The notes beneath the pieces were generated by a model. The model saw only the letters and a list, made by a program, of their open reading frames with translations, was not told where the DNA came from and did no database searches. Shown here piece after piece: positions 39,600-48,238 of a stretch of 64,000 nt of DNA. The DNA is taken from assembly GCA_009695065.1 (NCBI GenBank), contig SIBR01000002.1, forward strand, positions 1 to 64,000, written 5' to 3'. The DNA is from Opitutus sp. GTDB taxonomy: Bacteria > Verrucomicrobiota > Verrucomicrobiae > Opitutales > Opitutaceae. The position numbers and the translations under genes are program-made. The first letter of the stretch is position 1. Every line of letters begins with the position of its first letter.

Positions 39600-40619
39600 A
39601 TGAACTTCGTCGTCGTCGGAGCCGGGGCTTGGGGCACGGCGTTCGCGCTGCACCTCGTGCGGGCCGGTCAGGCGGTCACGCTGGTGCCGCGGCGGAGCGG
39701 GCAGGCCGAAATCCTCGCGGCGAGCCGGGAAAACCGGGATTACCTTCCCGGCATCGATTTGCCCGTGGCGTTGACCATCAGTGCCGATTTGGAATCGGCG
39801 CTCGCGGCCGCCGGGGTGCTGGTGTTCGCGTGCCCGACGCAGGCGTTGCGCGAGACCGGCCTCCGCGTGCGCGCGGCCCTGCCCGGCGGGTCGAGGGTGA
39901 ACTTGGTGGTGAGTCTCGCCAAGGGCCTGGAGCTTGGCACTCATCTGCGTCCGTCGCAGGTGATCGCCGAGACCCTGCCCGGGCTGGTGGTCGGTGCCCT
40001 CGCCGGACCGACCAACGCCGGTGAAGTCGCGCGCGGCTTGCCCGCCGCGATGGTGCTGGCGGTGGACCGGGCTGCGGCCTGCGTCCCGGCGGTGCAGGCG
40101 GCCATCAGCGGGCCGACCTTGCGGGTCTACACCAGCGAGGATCTGCCCGGCGTCGAGTTCGGCGGCTGCCTCAAAAATATCTACGCGATCGCGGCGGGTT
40201 GCTGCGAAGGCCTGCGGCTCGGTGACAACACGAAGGCGGCGTTGCTCACTCGCGCGCTGGCCGAAATGGTTCGAGTCGGCGGATCGCTGGGCGCCCGGCC
40301 GGAAACCTTCTACGGTCTCAGTGGCTTCGGCGATCTTGTGGCCACCTGCCACGGGGCGTGGAGCCGCAACCGCGAGTTTGGCCAGCAGATCGGCGAGGGC
40401 CGTTCCGCGTCGGAGTTGATCCCGCACCGCAAGACCGTGGTCGAGGGCTACAAGACCACGGAGTCGTTCGCGGGGTTGTGTGCGGAAAAAAATATCGACG
40501 CTCCGATTCTGCACGAGGTGCATGCCATTCTTTATGAGGGTAAGAAGCCGGCGGCGGCACTCGCGGCCTTGATGAACCGCGGGCTCAAGCGGGAGACAGT
40601 GACGGCCGCCACCGCCTAG
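39600..40619 (+). CDS. gpsA: Glycerol-3-phosphate dehydrogenase [NAD(P)+]
   Basis: A 339-residue enzyme reducing dihydroxyacetone phosphate to sn-glycerol 3-phosphate for phospholipids. The N-terminal Rossmann loop is FVVVGAGAWGTAFALHL (3-19). The catalytic region has GALAGPTNAGEVARGLPAAMVLA, then GGCLKNIYAIAAGCCEGLRLGDNTKAALLTRAL with the active lysine, and GLSGFGDLVATCHG. The usual C-terminal VEG block is present (TVVEGYKTTESF). It ends 90 bases before a strong hairpin. Confidence 0.94.
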   Translation: MNFVVVGAGAWGTAFALHLVRAGQAVTLVPRRSGQAEILAASRENRDYLPGIDLPVALTISADLESALAAAGVLVFACPTQALRETGLRVRAALPGGSRVNLVVSLAKGLELGTHLRPSQVIAETLPGLVVGALAGPTNAGEVARGLPAAMVLAVDRAAACVPAVQAAISGPTLRVYTSEDLPGVEFGGCLKNIYAIAAGCCEGLRLGDNTKAALLTRALAEMVRVGGSLGARPETFYGLSGFGDLVATCHGAWSRNREFGQQIGEGRSASELIPHRKTVVEGYKTTESFAGLCAEKNIDAPILHEVHAILYEGKKPAAALAALMNRGLKRETVTAATA

Positions 40620-40709
40620 GCGGCGCGAAACCGGCGGTCGAATTGAGCGGCGGCGAGTCCGTTCCCTGCTCTACGGGAATCGAAATCGCGACAATCGCGG
40701 GAGTTAAAA

Positions 40710-40741
40710 CAAATGCCCCGGAGCTGGCTCCGGGGCATTTG
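40710..40741. terminator. Bidirectional terminator between gpsA and actP
   Basis: A perfect 15-base inverted repeat (40710-40724 with 40727-40741), core AATGCCCCGGAGC, with a two-base loop. Read towards actP's end (minus strand) it is followed by TTTTAAC, so it suits termination of both convergent genes. Confidence 0.8.
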
Positions 40742-40775
40742 GATTTGCCGGCCGGTCGGCGTGCCCCCGCGTTGC

Positions 40776-42584
40776 TCAGTGCCCCGTGCCGGCCTGATGC
40801 TCCTGAATGTATTCCTGCTTCAGCCCGAGCTTCTCCGGTGCGTGCAGGACGAGCATCTTCATGCGGACGTCTTCCGGCACTTCGGTCGACGTCGCCTTCG
40901 AAACGAAGATCATCAGGAGGATCGCGAGCGGCACCGTCCAGATCGCGGGCTGTTCGCACAGGATGCGCAGCAGCGGATGAGCGGCCCAGAAGTTATTCAT
41001 GGGCGAGAAGCCCGCGAAGATCTTCCCCATCGGGCCCTTGTCGAGGGCGAGCGTCGCGAGATTGGTGAGCGTCGCCGCCCCCAGGGCGAGCAGACCGCCG
41101 ACGAGCATGCCGGCCGCGGCGCCCTTCATGGTCATGCCGCGCCACCAGACGCTCATGAACAGCAGCGGGAAATAACTGGCCGCCGCGATCGCGAAGGCCT
41201 GGCCGACCATGAAGTTGATCTCCAGCGGCTCGACGAAACAGCCCAGCGTTATGGCGACGCCGCCGACGATCACGGCGGAAAACTTGAACGCGGTGAGACG
41301 CTCCGCCGAACTGGCCTTCGGCCGCAGCATCCGGCCGTACACATCGTGGGCAAGCGCGCCGGTCATCGAGACCAGCAGGCCGCTGAACGTGCTCATAAAC
41401 GCCGCAAAGGCGCCCGCGCAGGTGATGCCGCTCAGGATCGAGCCGAGCACGCCGAATTTTTGCCCGACGAGGGTCGGCAGTTCGAGCACCACCTTGTCGG
41501 TGCCCTTGGCGCCCACGCCCGAATACAGTTCGGGCATGAGGTCGCGACCGATCACGCCGAAAATCGGCGGGAACACGTAAAAGATGCCGATGAGAATCAT
41601 CACCCACATCGTGGTGCGCTTGGCGGCGACGCCGTCCGGATTGGTGTAGAAACGGACCAGGATGTGGGGCAGCCCCGCGGTGCCGCACACCAGCGCCATG
41701 ATGAGCGAGTAGGTGTAGAGCAGGGAGTAGGGCTTCTGGTGCTCGGCAAGATAGGCGGCGCGTTGCTCGGCGGGGAGGGCGGCGGCGGCGGCGGCGATGG
41801 CCTTGGTGGTGAGCGGACCGAACGGCGCGAGCCAGGCCGTGTCCTTCGGGGCCTTTTCGACGAGGGGCTTGCGCTCGACTGTGGAGGTGCTGGTGGCCGC
41901 GGGCGTTTCGCCGGGGGCGACGTTGGCGCCCACGTGGCTGTTGTAGAACCCGAAGACGGCCATCAACACGAAGACCGGCACACTGATGGCGAACATCTTG
42001 ATCCAATACTGAAAGGCTTGCACGAGCGTGATGCCCTTCATGCCGCCGAGGGCGACGTTGAAGGTGATCACCGCGCCGACGAGCACCACGCCGGCCCAGT
42101 AGGGAATGCCGGGGAAGATGTAAGCCAGCGTCACGCCGGCGCCCTTCATCTGCGGCATCGTGTAGAAGAAGCCGATGAAGAGCACGAAGCAGACGGCGAT
42201 CTTGCGGAAGAGCGGCGAATCGAACCGGCCCTCGGCAAAATCCGGGATCGTGTAAGCTCCGAACCGGCGCAGTGGCCCGGCGATGAAGAGGAGTAGGAAG
42301 AGGTAGCCGCAGGCGTAACAGACGGGATACCACAATGCATCGTAGCCGCTCGACATCACCATGCCGGCGACACCCATGAACGAGGCGGCGGACAGGTATT
42401 CGCCGGAGATGGCGGAGGCGTTCCAGCCGACCGAGACCGAGCGGCCGGCGACGAAAAAGTCACTGGCGGTCTTCGAACTCCTGGCCGACCAGAAGCCCAT
42501 GCCAATGGTGGCGACCACGGTGACGAACGAGAAGGCGAAGATCCAAGGATCGACGCCGCCGAGGAAAGCGAGGTGGGGCAGCAT
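40776..42584 (-). CDS. actP: Cation/acetate symporter, sodium:solute symporter family
   Basis: A 602-residue inner-membrane transporter of the SSS family, with about thirteen transmembrane helices. The first helix is DPWIFAFSFVTVVATIGMGFWS, and the following ASDFFVAGRSVSVGWNASAISGEYLSAASFMGVAG is the ActP-type signature around helix 2. The later FSGLLVSMTGALAHDVYGRML is a conserved SSS segment. ActP imports acetate or glycolate with a cation. A loop after helix 6 is longer than usual and low-complexity (PGETPAATSTSTVERKPLVEKAPKD, split across the central part). ATG 42584 follows the stop of its small partner by 2 bases; the longer upstream frame reads into that gene out of phase. Confidence 0.88.
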   Translation of the reverse strand: MLPHLAFLGGVDPWIFAFSFVTVVATIGMGFWSARSSKTASDFFVAGRSVSVGWNASAISGEYLSAASFMGVAGMVMSSGYDALWYPVCYACGYLFLLLFIAGPLRRFGAYTIPDFAEGRFDSPLFRKIAVCFVLFIGFFYTMPQMKGAGVTLAYIFPGIPYWAGVVLVGAVITFNVALGGMKGITLVQAFQYWIKMFAISVPVFVLMAVFGFYNSHVGANVAPGETPAATSTSTVERKPLVEKAPKDTAWLAPFGPLTTKAIAAAAAALPAEQRAAYLAEHQKPYSLLYTYSLIMALVCGTAGLPHILVRFYTNPDGVAAKRTTMWVMILIGIFYVFPPIFGVIGRDLMPELYSGVGAKGTDKVVLELPTLVGQKFGVLGSILSGITCAGAFAAFMSTFSGLLVSMTGALAHDVYGRMLRPKASSAERLTAFKFSAVIVGGVAITLGCFVEPLEINFMVGQAFAIAAASYFPLLFMSVWWRGMTMKGAAAGMLVGGLLALGAATLTNLATLALDKGPMGKIFAGFSPMNNFWAAHPLLRILCEQPAIWTVPLAILLMIFVSKATSTEVPEDVRMKMLVLHAPEKLGLKQEYIQEHQAGTGH

Positions 42585-42586
42585 GG

Positions 42587-42904
42587 TCAGCGGATCTCCT
42601 TTGCGCTCCGGACCTGTTCGACTTCCTCCTCCTCCAGCGCGATGGAGCGCCGGATGAACACCCACGCGAGGATCCACACGAAGGGGAAGAACAGCACGCC
42701 GAGGATGAGCCAGCTCAGGGTGAAGCCGGCCACGCGGGTCGCCATCAGGGCGGGGGCGAAATAGTTGAGAAGGGGCATCCCGATCAGCGCGATGAGGAAC
42801 GCGGCAGCGCAGGCGATGGAGAGGCCAAGTTGTCGGCGCATCAGGGAGCGTAAAAACGACTCGCTGTGCACCACGTCGTCGTGGGCAGGGTGGGAGGGGG
42901 ACAT
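42587..42904 (-). CDS. DUF485/YjcH-type small membrane partner of ActP
   Basis: A 105-residue protein with two transmembrane helices (LGLSIACAAAFLIALIGMPLL and VAGFTLSWLILGVLFFPFVWILAWVFI) and an acidic C-terminus. A DUF485-type protein regularly precedes actP and is thought to form or regulate the transport unit. Spacing of 2 bases to actP supports co-translation. Here it has a polar N-terminus of about 27 residues. Confidence 0.78.
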   Translation of the reverse strand: MSPSHPAHDDVVHSESFLRSLMRRQLGLSIACAAAFLIALIGMPLLNYFAPALMATRVAGFTLSWLILGVLFFPFVWILAWVFIRRSIALEEEEVEQVRSAKEIR

Positions 42905-43091
42905 GCGAAGTCGAGGTTGCGAGCCACCTTGCCCGGCGCAAGCCCGGGAAATCGCAAAAATGCGTGACGGACCCGGCCCCCGGCGGATCGCGGGCGGGGG
43001 GCCTCCGGCGGCGGAGAGACGGGGCTGTCCGACCGGGAATTTGGGGCCGGCCGCGGAGGATCGCGAGGACCGGCCGGAAGCGGCCCAGTCG

Positions 43092-43430
43092 TCAGCCCGC
43101 CAGGCCCCAGTCGCCGAACTCCCACTCCTTCTTCGTCACGGCGTGGCCGGCTTGAAGCAGGGTGTTGTTGAGGAAAATCTCCTCGCCGGCGGCCGTCTTG
43201 ATGAAAACGTCCGCGAGGTAACGGTCGTATTTGTCGGGCTTGGTGGTGCTGATCGTGAGGGAATGCGCGGAGTTCACGAGCGACTCCGTGAAGCGCTTCG
43301 CCGCCCTGCCTTCGGGCGTGTCGATCTCCGGGCAGTCGAGGTCGCGGAGCCGCAGCTTCTGTTTCACCCAGCGCCCCGGTTCGAGCACCACCTTCACCCA
43401 AAGCGTGTCACCGTCCACGACCTTGAGCAC
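43092..43430 (-). pseudogene. Thermonuclease-like (SNase) domain, N-terminally truncated
   Basis: A staphylococcal-nuclease-like OB fold of about 112 residues. KVVDGDTLWVKVVLEPGRWVKQKLRLRDLDCPEIDTPEG contains the usual VxDGDT and RLxxxDxPE motifs with one catalytic arginine, and KYDRYLADVF carries the second. The frame upstream continues ungrounded through about EWAAGATKADLFTYHAVV to the very stop of the neighbouring EamA gene, without an ATG. In longer relatives that region (ADL[F/Y]TY.A.V) belongs to the protein, so the 5' part seems lost at a junction with eamA. Only an internal GTG near 43430 could start translation. Confidence 0.6.
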
Positions 43431-43479
43431 GACGGCGTGATAGGTGAAGAGATCGGCCTTGGTGGCACCCGCGGCCCAT

Positions 43480-44442
43480 TCACTTCGACCTCGGCGACGG
43501 ATTCTGCTGCCGGGTGATGATCACGACGGCGGTGACAATGATCGCCGAGGCGACGAGCGTGCGCGACGAGATGGGCTCGCCGAGTACGAGCCAGCCGAGC
43601 ACGACAGCGACGATCGGGTTGACGTAGGCATAGGTCGCCACGCGCGCGGGCGTGCTGTGCTTCATCAGCCAGACGAACGTCGAGAAACCGACGATCGACC
43701 CGGCGACGACGAGGTGGGCGAACGCCGTCCACGACCGTCCCGAGATCGCGGCGAGGTCGAAGCGGCCGAAGTCGCCGTGCACCAGGGCGACCACCATCAG
43801 CCCCGTGCCGCCGCACAGCAGTTGCAGCGATGAGGCGACAAAGGGATCCGTGCCGTTCTTCGAGTGACGGGAGTAGATCGAGCCGATCGACCACGAAAGG
43901 CACGCCGCGACGACCGCGAGCGCCCCCGCCGGGTTGACGCCGCCACGCGCCGTGGTTTGCCAGGGCGCGACCAGCCAGGCTGTCACCGCGAAACCCAGCA
44001 GTAGGGCTCCCGCGGTCACGGCTCGGGGCCGCGCGCCACCGGGCCATGCCCATTCCGTCAGGACGATGAACAACGGAGTGACGCCGACGAGCAGCGCCGT
44101 GATTCCGGAGGGCACGTTCAGCTCGGCCCAGACGACGAAACCGTTGCCGCTCACCAGCAGGAACGCGCCGATGATCGCGTTTGCCCGCCATTGCCGGAGC
44201 GTCGGCCACGCGGCGCCACGCAGCTTGAGGAAGGTGAACAATAGGACGCCCGCGGTCAGGAAGCGCGCGCCCGCCATCAGGAAGGGTGGCATCGTTTCCA
44301 CGGCGACGCGGATGCCGAGATAGGTGCTGCCTCAGAGCAGATAGGTGGAGGCAAACGCCAGAATCAGCGCGATGCGGGCCGGCGGGCGGGCGGGCGATGG
44401 CCACGCGGGTGGCGGGTCGGGAGCGGTGGCGGTCTGAGTCAC
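43480..44442 (-). pseudogene. EamA-family drug/metabolite exporter with TGA at a conserved Trp
   Basis: A 320-codon gene for a ten-helix DMT transporter (RhaT/YdcZ-like inner-membrane exporter). From a GTG at 44442 it reads VTQTATAPDPPPAWPSP, the first helix IALILAFASTYLL and then TGA at codon 37 (44334-44332), followed in frame by GSTYLGIRVAVETMPPFLMAGARFLTAGVLLF. In this family the sequence there is nearly invariably YLIWGSTYLAI, so the stop sits exactly at the tryptophan. The rest is intact to 43480. A restart at the ATG at 44301 would lack helix 1. Substrate unknown; family members export amino acids or drugs. Confidence 0.85.
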
Positions 44443-44765
44443 GGCCGGAGGGAGAGGGCGAGAGGATCGGACGGTGGCGGGCGGAGTGGCAAAGGTGGCG
44501 TCCGACGTTTGCCACTCGCACGGTTTTAACAAGCGGGGATCGTGCCGATGACACGATCGCGATGCGTTCATTCGGTGATTTTCTGGGAGGCTTGAGCTGT
44601 GAAGCCTTTTTTTGGTTGCTGCGCCCTCGCCGCGTTTCGACCGTCCCATCGCGGCGGAGGCGGCGTGGCTCTATTTCGAGCACTTCCGAGAGGCTCTCGC
44701 GACAAGCTTGGAGTCACGGACCGGTGCGTTGACAGCGCGGGCAGCTTGGGGCGGGCTGCGGGGCG
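44443..44765. other. Gene-free stretch between eamA and the Cys-rich protein gene
   Basis: About 320 bases without a convincing coding frame. It should hold the divergent promoters. A T7 run (44608-44614) precedes a GC-rich leader of about 130 bases. No clear promoter hexamers, repeats or RNA genes were recognised. Confidence 0.45.
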
Positions 44766-45362
44766 ATGAAGGAAAGCACGTGCGAATTTTCCCTCTTGGT
44801 GGTGGAGCTGGTGAAACGGTTTTTTGCGCAGAACGGGCGGGACCTTCCGGCGGCAGCCGACCTCGACGGGCTGGCAGCGCGCCTGTTCGCGTTGCTGGGC
44901 GAGCGGGGCTTGCCGCCGCCGCTGCCGCCGAGCGAGGCGGGTTCACCGGGCGGAATGGCTGAGGCGGAATATTTACCCTTCGTGACCCGGGTGCTGGGGG
45001 GATCGATGGATGTATTGCTGGCGGAGTCCGCGACGCAGCTGGTGAAAGCGTGCTTCTATCCGGAATTCATGAAATGTCGGAATTCATTTCGGGAAGTGGC
45101 GGCGGACGGATCGTGCCGGCGCCAGGAAGTAGACCGGGCGCGGAAACGTGTGAGCGGGTCGCATTGCGTGGATTGCCCCTATTGGCTGCGGCTGGCTCCG
45201 GCCGCCCACGGGAAATTTCTGGCGAAGCACTGGCGGGACGGCCCGGGCGCCTTCGCGAAGGATCGCGGGCTATTTTTGCCCGAGGATTTTCGGGCGCTCC
45301 GGCGCTGGGTCCGGGCGCGGGCTGCAACCAGTGCGGAACGGCCGCAATCGGCCGGAAAGTGA
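44766..45362 (+). CDS. Cysteine-rich hypothetical protein
   Basis: A 198-residue soluble protein with no signal peptide or membrane helix. The first half is helical (EFSLLVVELVKRFFAQNGRDLPAAADLDGLAARLFALLG). The second half has cysteines at irregular spacing: ACFYPEFMKCRNSF, SCRRQEV, SGSHCVDCPYWLRL. The CVDC pair with nearby C and H residues could bind zinc or an iron-sulfur cluster. I do not recognise the family. It lies on the opposite strand to its neighbours and ends at a hairpin shared with the convergent pilT operon. Confidence 0.6.
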   Translation: MKESTCEFSLLVVELVKRFFAQNGRDLPAAADLDGLAARLFALLGERGLPPPLPPSEAGSPGGMAEAEYLPFVTRVLGGSMDVLLAESATQLVKACFYPEFMKCRNSFREVAADGSCRRQEVDRARKRVSGSHCVDCPYWLRLAPAAHGKFLAKHWRDGPGAFAKDRGLFLPEDFRALRRWVRARAATSAERPQSAGK

Positions 45363-45373
45363 TGGCCCGGTTT

Positions 45374-45400
45374 AACCGCGGGCGCCCGAAAGCGCCGGTT
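45374..45400. terminator. Possible bidirectional terminator
   Basis: AACCG (45374-45378) and CGGTT (45396-45400), extended by GCGC (45382-45385) and GCGC (45392-45395), form a bulged hairpin between two convergent genes. The right arm touches the stop codon of the minus-strand gene. There is no long T-run. Confidence 0.35.
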
Positions 45401-46010
45401 TAGGAAAGCGCCGCGAGTCCGCCCTGCAGGTTCGGGTGTGGCGCATAGAGGGCGGCAATTTTTTGGACGTGGACGGCGTCGGGCTTCTCCGGGGCATAGG
45501 CGAAGCAGCCAGCGAAATTGTCTGGCGTGAGCAGTTTTTCGGTGCCGAGCCAGCGGGCGAAATCGACCAGTTCCTCGTGAGGGAAGGCCCGGGTATTCCA
45601 GGCGATCGCGTGCCGGTCGGCGACCGCGAGCGCGGCGCCGAGGCTCCGAGCATCCGCCATGGGGACGAGCAGGGTGACGGCTTGGATGCGCTCATCAGGC
45701 CGGCGCAGGATTTCCAGGCTGGAGCGGATGGCGGTGGCCGATACGGCGGCGCCGGCGGCGAGCAGGATGGGCGCCGGCAGCCGGTCGGAGGGGTGGGCAA
45801 GCGTGCCCACGTCGGTGCCACCGAGCAGACCGGCAACCCCGGGGTAGTTGGCCGGAGTCTCGACGTTGAGCAAAAAGCTTAACGTCGGGCGCAGACCGCA
45901 TTCGACGAGGAGATCGCCGGCGAACGTCCGGCCCGTGGCCGTGTTAAGAAACGCGGGCACCGTGGCATCGCTGAAAAACAGGCAGGTGATCCGGGGGGAC
46001 GAAGGCTCAT
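45400..46010 (-). pseudogene. Hypothetical protein, last gene of the pilT operon, frameshifted near its start
   Basis: A roughly 200-residue protein without a recognised family. The main frame (ITCLFFSDATVPAFLNTATG, GDLLVECGLRPTLSFLLNVETPANY, LPAPILLAAGAAVSATAIRSSLEILRR, NLQGGLAALS) has no start codon near its beginning. An ATG at 46010, which overlaps the stop of the upstream gene as ATGA, reads MSLRPP and is one base out of phase. The break is a G6 run on the plus strand (45993-45998); seven G would give MSLRPPRITCLFFSDATV in one frame. The protein looks soluble and alpha/beta. Its position after PilT and V4R genes suggests a shared role, but none can be assigned. Confidence 0.55.
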
Positions 46011-46429
46011 GTTTTAAGGCGGGCGAGGATGGCATCCGCCGGTTCGCGGCCGAGGAGAGGCCCGACGGCATCCAGCCGCTCCTGGGCGGTGACGACAAAC
46101 GCGCACCGCGGAGCGCCACGACGCACGCAGGCGATTTCCTCGCAACCGAGCGCCTCGCCGCTGATGTATTCTAAAAAGCCTTGCAGCACGCCGGCGGCGA
46201 GCGAGTCGACAAAATCGTCGACGTCGGCCAAGGCCTCGACGAAGCAGCTGTGTTCGAGCCAAGCAACCACGAGGCCATGCTCCGCGGCGTCGGTGAGATC
46301 CAGCTTAACCAAGCCCCAGCCGTGCAGCGCGAAATAACGTTCGATGAGGACCAGACAGGCTTCGAGGGGCAGTCCGCTGAGCGCGGGCTTGCCGAGCCGG
46401 GAGAGTTCGCCGTCGAGATGCCGGGCGAT
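46007..46429 (-). CDS. V4R-domain protein lacking a normal start codon
   Basis: A roughly 140-residue protein. The C-terminal part resembles the V4R (4-vinyl reductase) domain: FLEYISGEALGCEEIACVRRGAPRCAFVV with the two conserved cysteines, similar to small-molecule-binding sensor domains. The N-terminal part (RHLDGELSRLGKPALSGLPLEACLVLIERYFALHGWGLV) is clearly coding, but no ATG, GTG or TTG precedes it. The codon where a start is expected, 5 bases after the upstream stop, is ATC (46429-46427), followed by GCC CGG. Either the start was lost (ATG to ATC), or translation begins at the TTG at 46312 and makes a 101-residue product. The function is unknown. Confidence 0.55.
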   Translation of the reverse strand: MARHLDGELSRLGKPALSGLPLEACLVLIERYFALHGWGLVKLDLTDAAEHGLVVAWLEHSCFVEALADVDDFVDSLAAGVLQGFLEYISGEALGCEEIACVRRGAPRCAFVVTAQERLDAVGPLLGREPADAILARLKT

Positions 46430-46433
46430 GTTC

Positions 46434-46691
46434 TTAGCTCGCGCGCAGGGCGGCCTGCCGTTGGCGGCGTTGATCGCGCAGGCGGAGAAACCGCATGATG
46501 TCGCCGGCGAAAACTAGGAGCGCCACGATGAGGACGATGCCGATCATGAGCGGCGGGAGGCGGAAGAAACGGCGGAGGATCAGGGCCCCGCCGCAGCAGA
46601 CGACGACGAAGATGAGATGGGTGATCACCTTGAAACGCGCCGCCCGATAGGCGCGGTCAAGGTCGACGAGGTTCTGCGGGTCGGCGGACAT
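46434..46691 (-). CDS. Small two-helix membrane protein in the pilT operon
   Basis: An 85-residue protein from ATG 46691 (MSADPQNLVDLDRAYRAARF). Two hydrophobic helices (VITHLIFVVVCCGGALIL and LPPLMIGIVLIVALLVFAGDIM) are followed by a basic tail (RLRDQRRQRQAALRAS). It lies 20 bases downstream of pilT. No family recognised; its conserved-looking layout suggests an inner-membrane helper. Confidence 0.6.
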   Translation of the reverse strand: MSADPQNLVDLDRAYRAARFKVITHLIFVVVCCGGALILRRFFRLPPLMIGIVLIVALLVFAGDIMRFLRLRDQRRQRQAALRAS

Positions 46692-46711
46692 GCCTAGATC
46701 GCGGCCGGGCG

Positions 46712-48133
46712 TCAGCTGATCTTCGCCTTCAGCACCCGGTTGGTGATGTTGGCGAGCGCGGTTTCGGGGCTGATCTTTTTCTGCTGCCAGAGGCCGAAGA
46801 CGACGTTGTCCATCAGGCACATTCCCTCCTTCACGCCGGTCTCCATCGTGTTGCGCAGGCCCGCGGACTTGCCCTCGCGGATCAGGTTCTGGATCGCGGT
46901 GTTGCTGATGAGGATTTCGCAGGCCAGGGCGAGGCCGCCGTCGAGGGCCGGCAGCAGGCGTTGGCAGGCGATCCCGCGCAGGCTCTCCGCCACGCTGGCG
47001 CGGATCTGCGTCTGCTGGGCCGGGGGAAAGACGTCGAGCAGGCGGTTGAGCGTCGTGGAGGCATCGCTGGTGTGCATGGTGCCGATGACGAGGTGGCCGG
47101 TTTCGCTGGCGCTGATCGCCATCTCGATCGTCTCCAGATCGCGAAGTTCGCCGATCACGATCACGTCGGGATCCTCGCGGAGCGCACCCTTGAGCGCGGA
47201 GGCGAAAGAACGGGTGTGCGGCCCGACCTCGCGCTGCGTGACATTGCAGCCCTTTGCCGCCTGCACGACCTCGATAGGATCCTCCACGGTGATGATGTGG
47301 TCGGTGCGGGTCTCGTTGAGGTAGGCGACCATCGAGGCGAGTGTCGTGGTCTTGCCGGAGCCGACGGGCCCGGTGATTAGAATCAGGCCATTGTGATAGG
47401 AGAGCAGTTTCTTCAGCGTCTCCAGATGGGCCGTGTAGCCGAGATCGGCGAGCGTGCGGGTCTCGGAGGGCACCATGCGGTAGGCGCCGGCGGCACCGTT
47501 CTTGTGAAACATCAGGTTGACGCGGTAGCGGTCGGTCGCGGACAGGGCCAGGGCGTAGTCGTAGTCCTTGCGCTTAAGAAAGATCTGTTTCTGGCCGTCG
47601 GAAAGGAGCGCGACGTTGAGCCGCAGCGCATCCTGAGCGGTGAGCGCGTAATCGGAAAGATAAGACAGCGCACGATTCTTGCGGATGAACGGCCGGGCGC
47701 CCGTCGACAGGTGAAGATCGCTGGCGCCGAATTGAGCGGTCGATTTCAGCAGGTCGCGGAAGGTGTCGCGGAGCGCGGGATCGTCGAGCTGTCCGATCGT
47801 TTCGAATGGAAATGCGGGCGCGCCCACGGTGCGATCGCTGGGAGCGCCGGCGATCGTGCCAACCCGGCCCGTCGAAACGAAGGGTGCAGCCGTTTCGCTT
47901 TCGGCAAAGGGATCGCTGGCCGGTGCCCCCTCCGCGCCTTTGGCTGCCGCCAGTTCGGCCAGCTTTTCGAGTGCCTCTACATCCGCGACGATGCCGGCAT
48001 CGATGAGCTCCTGCGCAAAACTCATGAGATCGGCGTCCGTGCCGAGGGTGGCACGAACCTGTAACGCCTGGGGGCGGGTGAAAAGGCCTTGATCGATGCC
48101 AAGACGGGCGAGCCAACGGGTGGCGTTGTTCAT
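46712..48133 (-). CDS. PilT-like twitching-motility retraction ATPase
   Basis: A 473-residue ATPase of the GspE/PilT superfamily. Walker A is LITGPVGSGKTTTLASMVAYL; ITVEDPIEVVQ is the Asp box; GALREDPDVIVIGELRDLETIEMAI is Walker B; SASETGHLVIGTMHTSDASTTLNRLLDVFPP is the His box. The near-C-terminal TAIQNLIREGKSAGL corresponds to the PilT-specific AIRNLIRE motif, which favours a retraction ATPase over PilB/GspE. An N-terminal region of about 150 residues precedes it, with an MSHA/GspE-like helical part (LMSFAQELIDAGIVADVEALEKL), longer than in classical PilT. ATG 48133 starts MNNATRWLARLG. It heads an operon with a small membrane protein, a V4R protein and an unknown gene. Confidence 0.85.
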   Translation of the reverse strand: MNNATRWLARLGIDQGLFTRPQALQVRATLGTDADLMSFAQELIDAGIVADVEALEKLAELAAAKGAEGAPASDPFAESETAAPFVSTGRVGTIAGAPSDRTVGAPAFPFETIGQLDDPALRDTFRDLLKSTAQFGASDLHLSTGARPFIRKNRALSYLSDYALTAQDALRLNVALLSDGQKQIFLKRKDYDYALALSATDRYRVNLMFHKNGAAGAYRMVPSETRTLADLGYTAHLETLKKLLSYHNGLILITGPVGSGKTTTLASMVAYLNETRTDHIITVEDPIEVVQAAKGCNVTQREVGPHTRSFASALKGALREDPDVIVIGELRDLETIEMAISASETGHLVIGTMHTSDASTTLNRLLDVFPPAQQTQIRASVAESLRGIACQRLLPALDGGLALACEILISNTAIQNLIREGKSAGLRNTMETGVKEGMCLMDNVVFGLWQQKKISPETALANITNRVLKAKIS

Positions 48134-48238
48134 GCGCAGGGTGGGCGAAGTTTGCTGCGGTGTCGTATCAAGCCAAGCGCGAAGGCTCTTCCGGTGCGCA
48201 ATCGCCGCCATCCGTCCCCCGATTTTTCGCGCGGGCGA

